Positions 39,749-48,126 of a stretch of DNA of 48,804 nt are shown here, piece after piece. Made by a program: the position numbers and the translations under genes. The stretch's first letter is position 1. Each line of letters begins with the position of its first letter. Source of the DNA: CAZFQG01 sp964520785 (GTDB lineage Bacteria; Planctomycetota; Planctomycetia; Pirellulales; Thermoguttaceae). The stretch lies in assembly GCA_964520785.1 (NCBI GenBank), contig CAZFQG010000018.1:1-48804 (forward strand). Direction: 5' to 3'. The notes below the pieces were generated by a model, which searched no databases, was not told the origin of the DNA, and saw only the letters and a list, made by a program, of their open reading frames with translations.

Positions 39749-41161
39749 CTAGCCGCTCATTAAGAACGCGTCGACGTCGTTGGCCACGATCACCCCGTAA
39801 TTGAGCGCCCCCAGCCAGCCGGACATGATGATCCCGACGCTGCCGGCGTGATACAGCCCCGGAATCTGCTCGGGAAGGGAGCGGCTGACTTCGAGTCCCT
39901 CGAACTTGGTGCCGAAGCTGGCTCCGGCCCAGTGCCGGGTGTAACGCTCGAAGGTCAGGGGGGTGGCTGCTTCGACATAGTCGAGTTCGTCGCGGAGGCC
40001 CGGGACGTATTTCTCGGCCGCGGCAACGGTATCCTCGATCAAGTCCCGCTTGCCCGCCTCGTATCCCTCGGGCGTTAACTCGGCCCAGTCGGAATAGTTG
40101 GCGTTGGTGCTGGCGACGATCACGCACCGGTCGTGCCCCGGCCGGGTCTTGGGGTAATAGAACGAATACGTCCGGCTGGTAATGCTCCGGCTCAGGAGCA
40201 GGTCCGTTTGAAAGACCGGCGCGGTCGAGCTGAAGAGCAGATCGCCGGTCGACTCGTCGATCATCCGCTCCGGCTTTAGCGCCATGTACACCTGCGTACT
40301 CGAATTATTGAGCCGTACCTCGCTCGCCTTTTCGGCGAAATCGGGAGCGAACCGGTCGAGCCCGACCATGTTGACGATCGTGTCCTTGAGATTCGCGTTG
40401 GAGAGAACGGCCTTCGCCGGAATGCCTTGCCCGTTGGCACGCACGCCCCGGACGTTTCCCTTTTCGCCGACGTCGATCTTCTCAACCAGGGCCCCGGTGC
40501 GGATGTCGACGCCATTCTTGAGGAGTTCCTCGCGCATTAGCTCGATCAGGCGGTCGGTCCCTCCCTCGAAGGTGAAGACCCCCTTCGACATGAAATTCGA
40601 AAAGACGATTCCGTAGGTGAGGGCGGGGTCCTCCAGAGTCGACCCGTTCGCGTAGGTGATCGGTTCCATCAAGAGCCGCACGACGTCCTCCCGTCCGGGG
40701 AAGAACCGGTCAAAGAGTTCGCGCGTGGTCAACCGGCGGTCGTCGTAGAAGTTCATGCTCCGCGCGGTGTCGAAGAACTCCTGCACGGTGTTCGCGTCGA
40801 TCTCGAAACGTTCGACGAGCAGCTTCGTGAAGTCTTCCCGGTTGAACGTGGTCGTCAGGGAGAACATCGGGTTGTCGAAGCGGATATTCTTCAACTGGAC
40901 GATGGAATCGGCGATCTCCTTCGTCCAATAGCGGCGGCAGCTCTTGACCATGCCGTAGGGGAATCCGTGGAGCGAGACGTCGAAGACGTGGCCTCCGCGG
41001 CGGCGGAACCAGGCGGCCAGGCCGCCCAACTGGCTGTGATGCTCCAATAAGAGCACGCTCCGGCCGGCACGCGCCAGGAGATTCGCGGCGGTCAGTCCGC
41101 CGAGTCCGGATCCGATGACGACGACGTCGTAGGCGTCTTTTAGGTCTTTAAGTGGTTTCAT
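39749..41161 (-). CDS. Phytoene-desaturase-like FAD oxidoreductase (B)
   Basis: A 470-residue flavoprotein of the phytoene desaturase/CrtI-type amine oxidase superfamily. The FAD motif VVVIGSGLGGLTAANLLARAG opens the N-terminus (about 13-33), with LLEHHSQLGGLAAWF next; FEGGTDRLIELMREEL is mid-protein and GLYHAGSVGIIMSGWLGALNYGVI near the C-terminus binds the second half of FAD. The ATG at 41161 is chosen since it starts eight residues before the Rossmann motif; the frame extending to 41632 overlaps the next gene and is spurious. It ends the cluster of ketosynthase, ACP and two flavoproteins. The substrate is unknown; saturation or desaturation of an ACP- or lipid-bound chain is inferred. Confidence 0.82.
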   Translation of the reverse strand: MKPLKDLKDAYDVVVIGSGLGGLTAANLLARAGRSVLLLEHHSQLGGLAAWFRRRGGHVFDVSLHGFPYGMVKSCRRYWTKEIADSIVQLKNIRFDNPMFSLTTTFNREDFTKLLVERFEIDANTVQEFFDTARSMNFYDDRRLTTRELFDRFFPGREDVVRLLMEPITYANGSTLEDPALTYGIVFSNFMSKGVFTFEGGTDRLIELMREELLKNGVDIRTGALVEKIDVGEKGNVRGVRANGQGIPAKAVLSNANLKDTIVNMVGLDRFAPDFAEKASEVRLNNSSTQVYMALKPERMIDESTGDLLFSSTAPVFQTDLLLSRSITSRTYSFYYPKTRPGHDRCVIVASTNANYSDWAELTPEGYEAGKRDLIEDTVAAAEKYVPGLRDELDYVEAATPLTFERYTRHWAGASFGTKFEGLEVSRSLPEQIPGLYHAGSVGIIMSGWLGALNYGVIVANDVDAFLMSG

Positions 41162-41252
41162 ACGCGGTGAGGGACGCGAGCAGCGCCACGTTGGCTGCGG
41201 CAGCGGACGAAGCGATGCCGGGACGGAAGGAAGAAGACCCCGCCGGATCGAC

Positions 41253-42653
41253 TCACTGCGAACCCCGGAGGAAATAACGGTTCGCGATGGTGATGCCGCT
41301 GACGAGGGTGCCGATGATGCCGACCATTCCCTGGTCGGTTCCGCAGATGAACAGGTTTTTGAGGTGGGTCGTGCCGTCGTAGCGCTTTTCGGCCGCGCCA
41401 TACACCGCGCCCCGCTCGTGGCCGGTGAAGCGGCGGATCGTCCTCGGCGTAAACATGTCCGACTCGACGATCGACCCGCGGAAGTCGGGGACGTGGCGGA
41501 CGGCCGCTTCGACGATGCGAGGATACCATTGAGCCTTGGCGTCGCGGTACTCCTCGGGGGCCATCGCCGCCCATCGCTCATAATTCGCCAGAGACGTGAT
41601 CCGCATGACCCCCTCGGAGAGCGACTCTTCATACGCGAAGTTGTTCGGCGAGCAGATTACGCCGCTGCGGAGGTCAACCAACCCCTCCGGATTCCGGTAG
41701 TCGAACTTCTCGCCGTTGTTGAAGAACACGATCGTGCGGTCGTGCCCCAGGGCGGTCGGCTCTCTGTCCAGGACGGAGATCGATTCGACGAATGACAATT
41801 GTCCCGGCAGGATTTGCTCGCGCGTCTCCGGGGCGGTACTTTCGCACAGGCGCATCGTTTCACGCCAGCCGGCGGAGGAAAGGACCTGCCGCGAGGCCAG
41901 TTCCGTTCCGTCTTCGAGGACGACGCCGTCGGCCGCGCCGTCGCGTTCCTTGATCCGCGCGACGCCGGCGCGCAGGCGGAGTTCGCCGCCAAGCATCTTG
42001 AACTTCTTGACCAGCGTCTTCAGCAGAAGACGCACGCCCGCGAAGGGCCGGGCGAGCCCTTCTAGAAAGATGGAGCGGAACATGATCGAGAACTGGCCGA
42101 AGTCCATGTCGTGCTCCTTGGCTCCGCCGTAAAACAGCAGCGGGCAGAAGAGCATCTCGACCAGAAGCGGATCGTCGATGACCTCGGCAACCGCCTTCCG
42201 GGCCGAGTGCTGGCCCCCGCCGGTCCCGAGTTCGTCATAGTCCATGACCATGCCGAGCAACCGCTGAAAGTTGTCTTTCTGCCGGGGAAACGCCTTGGCG
42301 ATTTCCGATACCAGCAATTCCACGTTGTTGTTGAAGCGGAGTTGCACGCCGGGGAAGGCGATGCACGAACCGATTTGCGGCACGAGGCCCAACTCGTCCC
42401 AACTGAACCGGAGTTGGCGGAGCATCCGGGCCATGGGACCGCGTCGCGTTCCCTTGGGAACGAAATTCGTGATGGCGTGCAGTCCGACGTCGAAGAACCG
42501 TTCGCCCAAGCGGTAGAATGAGTTCAGCCCGCCGATCATGCTGTGCCGCTCGACGATGCAGACGCGCTTGTTGAACAGCGCCAAGCGGATGCCGGCGGCA
42601 AGGCCGGACATGCCGGCTCCAATGATGATCGTGTCGTACATGGGCGTTACCAT
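41253..42653 (-). CDS. Phytoene-desaturase-like FAD oxidoreductase (A)
   Basis: A second flavoprotein of the same superfamily, about 466 residues, distinct from its neighbour. FAD motif TIIIGAGMSGLAAGIRLA, then VERHSMIGGLNSFY, and the C-terminal LFICGTDQGMVGIIGTLVSG. It differs from B over most of its length, so this is not a recent duplication. Start at the ATG at 42653 or 42641 (MYDTIIIGAG); neither has a good ribosome-binding site. Close spacing (91 bp to B, 63 bp from the ACP gene) supports a single operon. Confidence 0.82.
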   Translation of the reverse strand: MVTPMYDTIIIGAGMSGLAAGIRLALFNKRVCIVERHSMIGGLNSFYRLGERFFDVGLHAITNFVPKGTRRGPMARMLRQLRFSWDELGLVPQIGSCIAFPGVQLRFNNNVELLVSEIAKAFPRQKDNFQRLLGMVMDYDELGTGGGQHSARKAVAEVIDDPLLVEMLFCPLLFYGGAKEHDMDFGQFSIMFRSIFLEGLARPFAGVRLLLKTLVKKFKMLGGELRLRAGVARIKERDGAADGVVLEDGTELASRQVLSSAGWRETMRLCESTAPETREQILPGQLSFVESISVLDREPTALGHDRTIVFFNNGEKFDYRNPEGLVDLRSGVICSPNNFAYEESLSEGVMRITSLANYERWAAMAPEEYRDAKAQWYPRIVEAAVRHVPDFRGSIVESDMFTPRTIRRFTGHERGAVYGAAEKRYDGTTHLKNLFICGTDQGMVGIIGTLVSGITIANRYFLRGSQ

Positions 42654-42716
42654 CGCACTCTGAATGAAGCGCCGAAGGAACAAAGAGCGGCTTCCGGCGG
42701 CACGAACCCTCTTGGC

Positions 42717-42974
42717 CTATTTCTCGATGTCCTTCATCAGCGGGGCAAGGTACTCGACGGTGCTCGACATGCTGGCCAACCGCGGATAGTCCTCTTCGGG
42801 AATCTGAACGCGATAGCGTTTGCGCAGTTCCATGACGATATCCAGGAAATCCATGCTGTCCAACTCGAGCTGCTCGCGAAATTCGACGTCGTCCTTCAGA
42901 TCGCTCAGGTCTTCGTCCGGCGCGATCTCCGAAAGGATGATCTTGACGGCGTCACGAATATCGTCTTTGGTCAT
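42717..42974 (-). CDS. Acyl carrier protein
   Basis: An 85-residue acyl carrier protein. The phosphopantetheine serine is in LELDSMDFLDIVMEL (Ser40). Compared with the housekeeping AcpP (IEDEFGADSLDTVELVMALEEEF-type core), this one has DSMDFLD and a distinct acidic first helix, so it is more likely a dedicated carrier. Fits between the ketosynthase (75 bp) and the flavoproteins on the same strand. It starts at the ATG at 42974. Confidence 0.9.
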   Translation of the reverse strand: MTKDDIRDAVKIILSEIAPDEDLSDLKDDVEFREQLELDSMDFLDIVMELRKRYRVQIPEEDYPRLASMSSTVEYLAPLMKDIEK

Positions 42975-43049
42975 TCAGTATTCTCCAGTCATATTCTCGA
43001 AGCCGGCATGCATCCGAGCGCTTCCTCGCTTCGACCGGCGTCGAACCGA

Positions 43050-44297
43050 TCAGTCCGGACGCCGGACGATCACCGCGGAATTGATGCCCAACATGCCGAA
43101 CGAGGTGTTCAAAATATACCGTATCTCGCCGATCCTGCGAGGCTCGTTTAGCACGAGACCGCCAAGGGTACACTCGGGGTCCAAATTGTCGACGTTGATC
43201 GTAGGATGGCACACGCCGTCCTCGAACATCGGTAGGTTGCCGGCCAGCTCCAATGCGCCGGCGGCGCCCATCGCGTGGCCGATAAAACTCTTCGTATTGT
43301 TGAAGTACGGTCCCTCACCCCCCGGCCACACGTGGCGCAGAGCCTGGCACTCCTGTTCATCGCCGCTGACGGTGCCGGTGGCGTGCGTACTCACCAGGTC
43401 GATCTCCTCCGGAGCGAGACCACCACGGTCCAGCGCCAGACGGATGCACTCCGCCTGGCGATCCGGATTAGGCAGCACGAAATCGGACGCGTCGCTGTTG
43501 ATCGCGTAGGAAACGACTTCCGCGTATATCTTCGCGCCGCGTGCCTTGGCGTCCTCCAATCGCTCCAATGTGAAAATGCAGCCCCCTTCGGCGACGACGA
43601 TTCCGTTGCGGTCGCGGTCGAAGGGGCGCGACCCCTTGGTTGGGTCTTCGTGTTGGGCCAGGGCGTTCTGGCTGTGGAAGCTGGCAAAAATGCCAAACGT
43701 GTGGATGCTCTCCGAAACACCACCTACCAGAGCCAAATCGCATTCTCCCAGACGCAGCATCTGAACGCCATGAATGATTCCCGCGTTACCGGCCGCGCAA
43801 GCGGCCCCGAGGGTGTAACAGGGGCCGGTAATCCCCATATTCAGCGAAATCTCGCCGGAAGGGTTGTTTGCCACCGTTCGGGGGTTATGGTGGTGCGACC
43901 AGTAGGTCGTGTCGTAGTCGTATCCCTTGAGTAGATAGACTTCGTTCTCCGTTTCCACGTTGCCGTGTTCTGTCACGCCGATGAACGCGCCGACGCGCGA
44001 GCGGTCGACCGAATCCCAATCGAGCTTGGCGTCCGCGACGGCCTCCTGGGCACAGTAAATTCCAATGCTGCCTGCGCGGGTTCCCCTGCGGAGTTCTTTC
44101 CGCTTCTGGTATTTCAGCGCGTCATAATCGCACACTCCGGCAATCGTCTTGCCGAAATAGCGAATCTCGTAGTCGGTCACGCCGCTTCTTCCCGTCAGCA
44201 GACTCGCCCGGAATTCGGCGAGCGTGTTGCCGTTTGGGGCCGTGAGTCCGACACCGGTGATGACGATTCGGTGACCGTTCGGTTGTGAGGAAACCAT
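43050..44297 (-). CDS. Beta-ketoacyl-ACP synthase (FabF-like)
   Basis: A 415-residue decarboxylating condensing enzyme joining a malonyl-ACP-derived unit to an acyl chain. The catalytic cysteine is in AACAAGNAG (Cys167), the first histidine in STHATGT (His305), Lys336 in NNTKSFIGH and the second histidine His341 in GHAMGAAG. The family elements ITGVGLTAPNG and NTSFGMLGINSAV are present. It is full length with all catalytic residues. It is the first gene of the four-gene minus-strand run with its own ACP. Not adjacent to fabD, fabG or plsX, which argues for a specialised pathway rather than bulk fatty acid synthesis. Confidence 0.9.
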   Translation of the reverse strand: MVSSQPNGHRIVITGVGLTAPNGNTLAEFRASLLTGRSGVTDYEIRYFGKTIAGVCDYDALKYQKRKELRRGTRAGSIGIYCAQEAVADAKLDWDSVDRSRVGAFIGVTEHGNVETENEVYLLKGYDYDTTYWSHHHNPRTVANNPSGEISLNMGITGPCYTLGAACAAGNAGIIHGVQMLRLGECDLALVGGVSESIHTFGIFASFHSQNALAQHEDPTKGSRPFDRDRNGIVVAEGGCIFTLERLEDAKARGAKIYAEVVSYAINSDASDFVLPNPDRQAECIRLALDRGGLAPEEIDLVSTHATGTVSGDEQECQALRHVWPGGEGPYFNNTKSFIGHAMGAAGALELAGNLPMFEDGVCHPTINVDNLDPECTLGGLVLNEPRRIGEIRYILNTSFGMLGINSAVIVRRPD

Positions 44298-44510
44298 AAC
44301 TTAGGGGGGTGGCCCGGGCTTCGTGCAGGTTGGGGCCGAAGACGAGCCGCATTCCGCTCCATCCCGGCGATGAAGAATAAGCATATGACGCTATCAAAGA
44401 ATTCCGAGATTGACAACCCCCCTTTGTCACCTCTTTCGCGGGTGGTGAGGCGGCCCATCCTAAAACGCGGACGCTGACATTTCTTCCCCCCGACTCTCCT
44501 TTCCGCCGGC

Positions 44511-44539
44511 TTGACACGCGAAAGATATACGAAAATAGT
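44511..44539 (+). promoter_or_regulatory. Promoter of the NRDE gene
   Basis: Perfect -35 box TTGACA (44511-44516), 17-bp spacer, -10-like AATAGT (44534-44539). It points rightward to the ATG at 44633. The 335-bp gap is divergent; for the ketosynthase side only weak matches (for example TTGTCA on the minus strand near 44410) were seen. Confidence 0.5.
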
Positions 44540-44632
44540 CCATAAGAGGGGTGCAAGTTCCGGTTAGCTTCCTGTAAAGTGTAGTTTTGATATTCAAGCC
44601 GCCCGTTCCAGCGAGTCTAAACCCTTTCGAAC

Positions 44633-45541
44633 ATGTGTATTCTGGCAATTCAATATAAAAAAACAGAGAATGCGCCGATCCTGTTGGCTGCGAATCGCGA
44701 GGAGTATTACGAGCGTCCTTCCTATCCTCCACGGATTCAGTCGGGAAAACCGAGGGTCATCTGCGGAATCGATCGGAAATCGGGAGGGACATGGTTTGGA
44801 GTCAATCAGCACGGACTCGTTGTCACGGTCGTCAATCGGCCTCTGCGTTTCACGCCCGACGAACCACGATCGCGCGGGCTATTGTGCCGAGATCTGCTGG
44901 GGACGGCCTCGGCCGAGCAAGCGGTCGAGTGCGCCCTGAGGGAGTTGAAGACCGGATGCTACCCGGGTGCGTTGTTTCTTTGCGCCGACTCGAAATCGGC
45001 GGCTGTCGTTCACCGGGAAAAAGAGATATTCGCGGAGCAACTCAGCCCGGGCCTCCATGTCCTCACGAAAGAGGGGTTGAACGCGCGGCACGACCAACGT
45101 CAGGAGTTCGTCCGGCGGCAGCTCACGTTACAGAAGCTCAATTCGGCCGTTACTTTTCTCGCGGTGGCAAGCCGCGCATTTTCTCGCCCCTGTGACGGGG
45201 AGGGAAGGCACGGCACGGTCATCCACGAGGGGGAGTTCGGAACCGTCTCCTCCATCCTCCTCTCGCTAACGGGACGTGTTCAGAATTCGATCCTCCAATA
45301 CGCCCCCGGGTCGCCGGCCGATATCAACTACGATGACTACTCCGCTTTGATGCGGCAGGTTCTCTCGACCGGAAAGGAAAAGGCCAGGAAGAAACAGCGA
45401 CGTCTGGAAGACGACTACATCGACGACGACTTGTTGGATGAACTGGCGCCGGACGACGAGGATGATGAACCGGTCGCCTTCGTGCCGGAGGAAAGCGATG
45501 CCGACGACGATTTGGATGGTGAATTTCCACTAGAGCGGTAG
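44633..45541 (+). CDS. NRDE-family (TANGO2-like) protein with acidic tail
   Basis: A 302-residue protein of the NRDE family (named from the conserved Asn-Arg-Asp-Glu motif). The N-terminus MCILAIQYKK places a cysteine at position 2, as in Ntn-type hydrolase-like members, followed by LLAANREEYYERPSYPP (NREE in place of NRDE) and GGTWFGVNQHGLVVTVVNRP. The last 55 residues form a basic patch (KEKARKKQRR) followed by a strongly acidic tail (about 20 Asp/Glu in 45), an addition to the family core. The function of the bacterial family is unknown. The ATG has no strong ribosome-binding site. Confidence 0.78.
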   Translation: MCILAIQYKKTENAPILLAANREEYYERPSYPPRIQSGKPRVICGIDRKSGGTWFGVNQHGLVVTVVNRPLRFTPDEPRSRGLLCRDLLGTASAEQAVECALRELKTGCYPGALFLCADSKSAAVVHREKEIFAEQLSPGLHVLTKEGLNARHDQRQEFVRRQLTLQKLNSAVTFLAVASRAFSRPCDGEGRHGTVIHEGEFGTVSSILLSLTGRVQNSILQYAPGSPADINYDDYSALMRQVLSTGKEKARKKQRRLEDDYIDDDLLDELAPDDEDDEPVAFVPEESDADDDLDGEFPLER

Positions 45542-45568
45542 CATATAACCACAACGCGGGGTGTCAAC

Positions 45569-46612
45569 GTGACCGGCGGCCTGTTCGAACCGCGGATTCC
45601 CCTGAGAACGCTCGCCATGTTCTGCCGACGGCTCGCGACGCAACTGGCCGCCGGGGTGGATATCCGGCGCATCCTCGAGCGCGAGCGCGACTCCGCTGCG
45701 CCTGGAGCTTTCAAGCGGAACCTCGAGGAACTCGCGCGCCAAATCCAAGCAGGTCAGTCTTTCGAAGGGGCACTTCCGGAGACGGGCGAGTACTTCCCCG
45801 TCCTGTTTCGTGATCTGGTCCATCTCGGGGAAGAGACGGGACGACTGGATTCCGTTTTGGATCAGTTGGCTGTTTATTATGAGCACCTTCGCGGCGTTCG
45901 TCGCGGTTTTTTGGCGGCAATCACTTGGCCGGCCATTCAGTTGATCTTCGCGGTCTGTGTAGTCGGATTCCTGATCTGGATTCTCGGAGTGATTGCCCCG
46001 GCCGGCGGTGAGGCGGTCGACATCTTGGGATTCGGGCTCATCGGAACGAGCGGGCTCTTCGTCTACTGTCTGTTTCTGGCGGCCGTCGGCGGCGCAGGAT
46101 TCGCGTGCTATCACGCGATCCGCGCCGGTGCCCTTTGGGGAAACCGCGTCCAGAAGGCAATGCTGAGGGTTCCCGCCGTCGGGGGGGCCCTGCACACGCT
46201 CGCTTTGGCCCGCGTCGCCTGGGCGATGAACCTTACCTTCGGCGCCGGCCTGGATGTCGTCCGCTCGATCCGACTGTCACTCGCTACGTCCGGAAACGCC
46301 TTCTACGACGAACTCGGCGAACCGATCACCGACTCCATCCTCCAGGGTAACAGCGTGTATGAGGCGTTCTCTTCGACGGGAAGATTCCCCCGCGAATTCC
46401 TCGATACCCTTCAGGCGGGCGAACAGGGAGGACGAATCACCGAGTCGATGGGACTCCTCGCGCGGCAATACCAGGAGTATGCCCGGGACGCGATCAAGAT
46501 TCTCGCGACCATCGGCGGATTCGCCGTCTGGGCGATGGTTGCCGCGATTCTTGTCTTTTTGATTTTGCGTATCGCCATGTTCTACGTGGGGAGTCTTTAT
46601 TCGTTGATGTGA
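45569..46612 (+). CDS. GspF/PilC-type inner-membrane platform protein
   Basis: A 347-residue integral membrane protein with two T2SSF domains: FCRRLATQLAAGVDIRRILERE with FRDLVHLGEETGRLDSVL, and later LARVAWAMNLTFGAGLDVVRSI with FLDTLQAGEQGGRITESM. The membrane helices are AITWPAIQLIFAVCVVGFLIWIL, a second hydrophobic pair in the middle and a C-terminal WAMVAAILVFLILRIAMFYV. It forms the platform with a GspE ATPase; the likely partner is at 14576. Short compared with GspF (about 400). The GTG start at 45569 follows GGGGTG six bases away, 27 bp after the NRDE gene. Confidence 0.86.
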   Translation: MTGGLFEPRIPLRTLAMFCRRLATQLAAGVDIRRILERERDSAAPGAFKRNLEELARQIQAGQSFEGALPETGEYFPVLFRDLVHLGEETGRLDSVLDQLAVYYEHLRGVRRGFLAAITWPAIQLIFAVCVVGFLIWILGVIAPAGGEAVDILGFGLIGTSGLFVYCLFLAAVGGAGFACYHAIRAGALWGNRVQKAMLRVPAVGGALHTLALARVAWAMNLTFGAGLDVVRSIRLSLATSGNAFYDELGEPITDSILQGNSVYEAFSSTGRFPREFLDTLQAGEQGGRITESMGLLARQYQEYARDAIKILATIGGFAVWAMVAAILVFLILRIAMFYVGSLYSLM

Positions 46613-46654
46613 GGAATTCACGGCTTGACGCAGTTCCGTCGGGGGTTCCGGAAC

Positions 46655-48126
46655 CTACTGGAGCAGCTTCGGCCCCTTTCCCCCGATGAATGCCTCGTTT
46701 AGTGCCTGGGCTTTCTCCTTGGTGGAGAAATCGGGGTAGTTCACTTCTTTCGTGTAGCCCTTCTTCGCCAGAATCCGGCCGCATTCGACGCGGCACTGTT
46801 GGGCCAGGTCGACGGCGGCGGTGAGGGCGCGCTGGCATTCCTGGGGGGAATGGAATCCCATGCCGTTGTTCGCGGCGACGTAGTCCCAGCGGAGTTGTGC
46901 TTTGCGGAGTAGCTCGCGGGGCGCGGCCAGTTCCTCGTCGGTGGCGCCGGCCTCCATGCAGGCGGCGACGTCGAAATGGGCCTTGGCGATCGCCCCTTCC
47001 GCCCGGTTACGGCCGTCGCGGACCTTGTCCTGGATCGATTCCACCCGGCCGCGGATATCCTCCTCGCTCCAGCGGTGGCAGACCGCGCACGAATTGGAGA
47101 TATCCAAGAGCGGGCTGCGGATATGGTGATCGGTGAACTTCACGCCCCCTTCGGTCCGGTAGGGCATGTGGCAATCGGCGCAGGCGATATCACGGTAGGC
47201 GTGGATGCCGGTCGAGTAGACCTCGTAGTCCGGGTGCTGCATCTTCACCATCGGCGTCTTGCTGATCGCGTGCGTCCAGTCGGAGAACTCCGCCTCGTCG
47301 TAATATCGCTCCATGTCGTCGACGGTCGTTCCCTTGTCCCAGGGGAAGGTGAGGTAATCCCCCTCCTTCTTGAAGTAGTACTCGACGTGGCACTGCGCGC
47401 AGACGAGAGACCGCATTTCCTGGTGCGAAACCCGGTTGATGTCGCGGCCTTGACGTTCGAACGCCTCGATCAGGGCCGGCCGGGTGATCCGCAGTTGCAT
47501 CGTTTGCGGATCGTGGCAGTCGAGACATCCGACCGGATGGGTGATCTCGTCCTTGAATTCGTGAAAATTCGTCGCGTAAAAGTCACCCGCCCCCGCCAGG
47601 AGAAGTTCGTGGAAAGACGCCTCTTCGTCCGCGAGCTTTTTCTCACCGAACTCCACCATCTTCCGCGGTACGTCGGGGCTCTTGCAGGTCCAACAGGTCG
47701 CCGGGGTGTTTGGCGTGATCCGTTTCGTCTCGGTCACGTCCTCCACCGCGTGGACATGCCCCCGCGCCTGGAGATAGTCCTTGGCGAAGCCGTAACCCGA
47801 AAAGAGGATGACGTTCGCCGGGGTTTCCTCCAAATAGTCCCGGGGGAACGCCCCGCCGTATTTCGTCTTCGTCGTGTCGTCCCGCATCTCCCGGTAACGG
47901 GAATACTCCCTGGGGAAATTCGCCGCCCACTCGGCGCTGTCCGTTTCCAGCGGATCGATCGGAACGAGCTGCGCCGGAAGCCTTGCCTCGTTCCGACGTT
48001 CCATGATCGAGGCGAACAGCAGGCCCAACAGGAGAATGGCGACGGCCGTCGCGCCGAAAAGGACCCAGCCCAGCCAGGGGCGGCCTTCGGAAGGGGAATC
48101 CGTTTTCTTTTTCGATACTTACTCAT
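46655..48126 (-). CDS. nrfA: Cytochrome c nitrite reductase, catalytic subunit, with 5' frameshift
   Basis: Periplasmic pentahaem enzyme reducing nitrite to ammonium with six electrons. The active-site haem motif is CWTCK (lysine in place of histidine as ligand). Four further haem sites are CLDCH, CAQCH (in VCAQCHVEYYF), CADCH and CAVCH. The long frame only opens at a TTG at 48028, in the middle of the expected membrane anchor. The upstream in-frame residues form the anchor WLGWVLFGATAVAILLLGLL. The natural start is the ATG at 48126, overlapping the nrfH stop (ATGAGTAA), but in a different frame; adding one A to the 5-A run at 48108-48112 joins MSKYRK to KKTDSPSEGRPWLGW. The corrected protein is about 490 residues, the family's usual length. 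Confidence 0.9.
48108..48112 (-). other. 5-A homopolymer at the apparent nrfA frameshift
   Basis: On the coding strand the run reads CG-AAAAA-G, codons 5-7 from the ATG at 48126. A -1 shift here (or one extra A) leads from the start frame into the NrfA frame. A single AAA lysine codon preceded by A would allow P-site slippage, but there is no canonical XXXYYYZ heptamer. Confidence 0.6.

Noticed and set aside
41162..41632. N-terminal extension of the second flavoprotein to 627 residues.
   Set aside because: It reads the neighbouring flavoprotein gene in another frame (Arg/Ser/Pro-rich, no motif); the FAD motif sits eight residues after the ATG at 41161.
48108..48126. Canonical programmed -1 frameshift signal in nrfA.
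   Set aside because: No XXXYYYZ heptamer in the starting frame and no clear downstream pseudoknot; an indel in the A-run is the simpler explanation.
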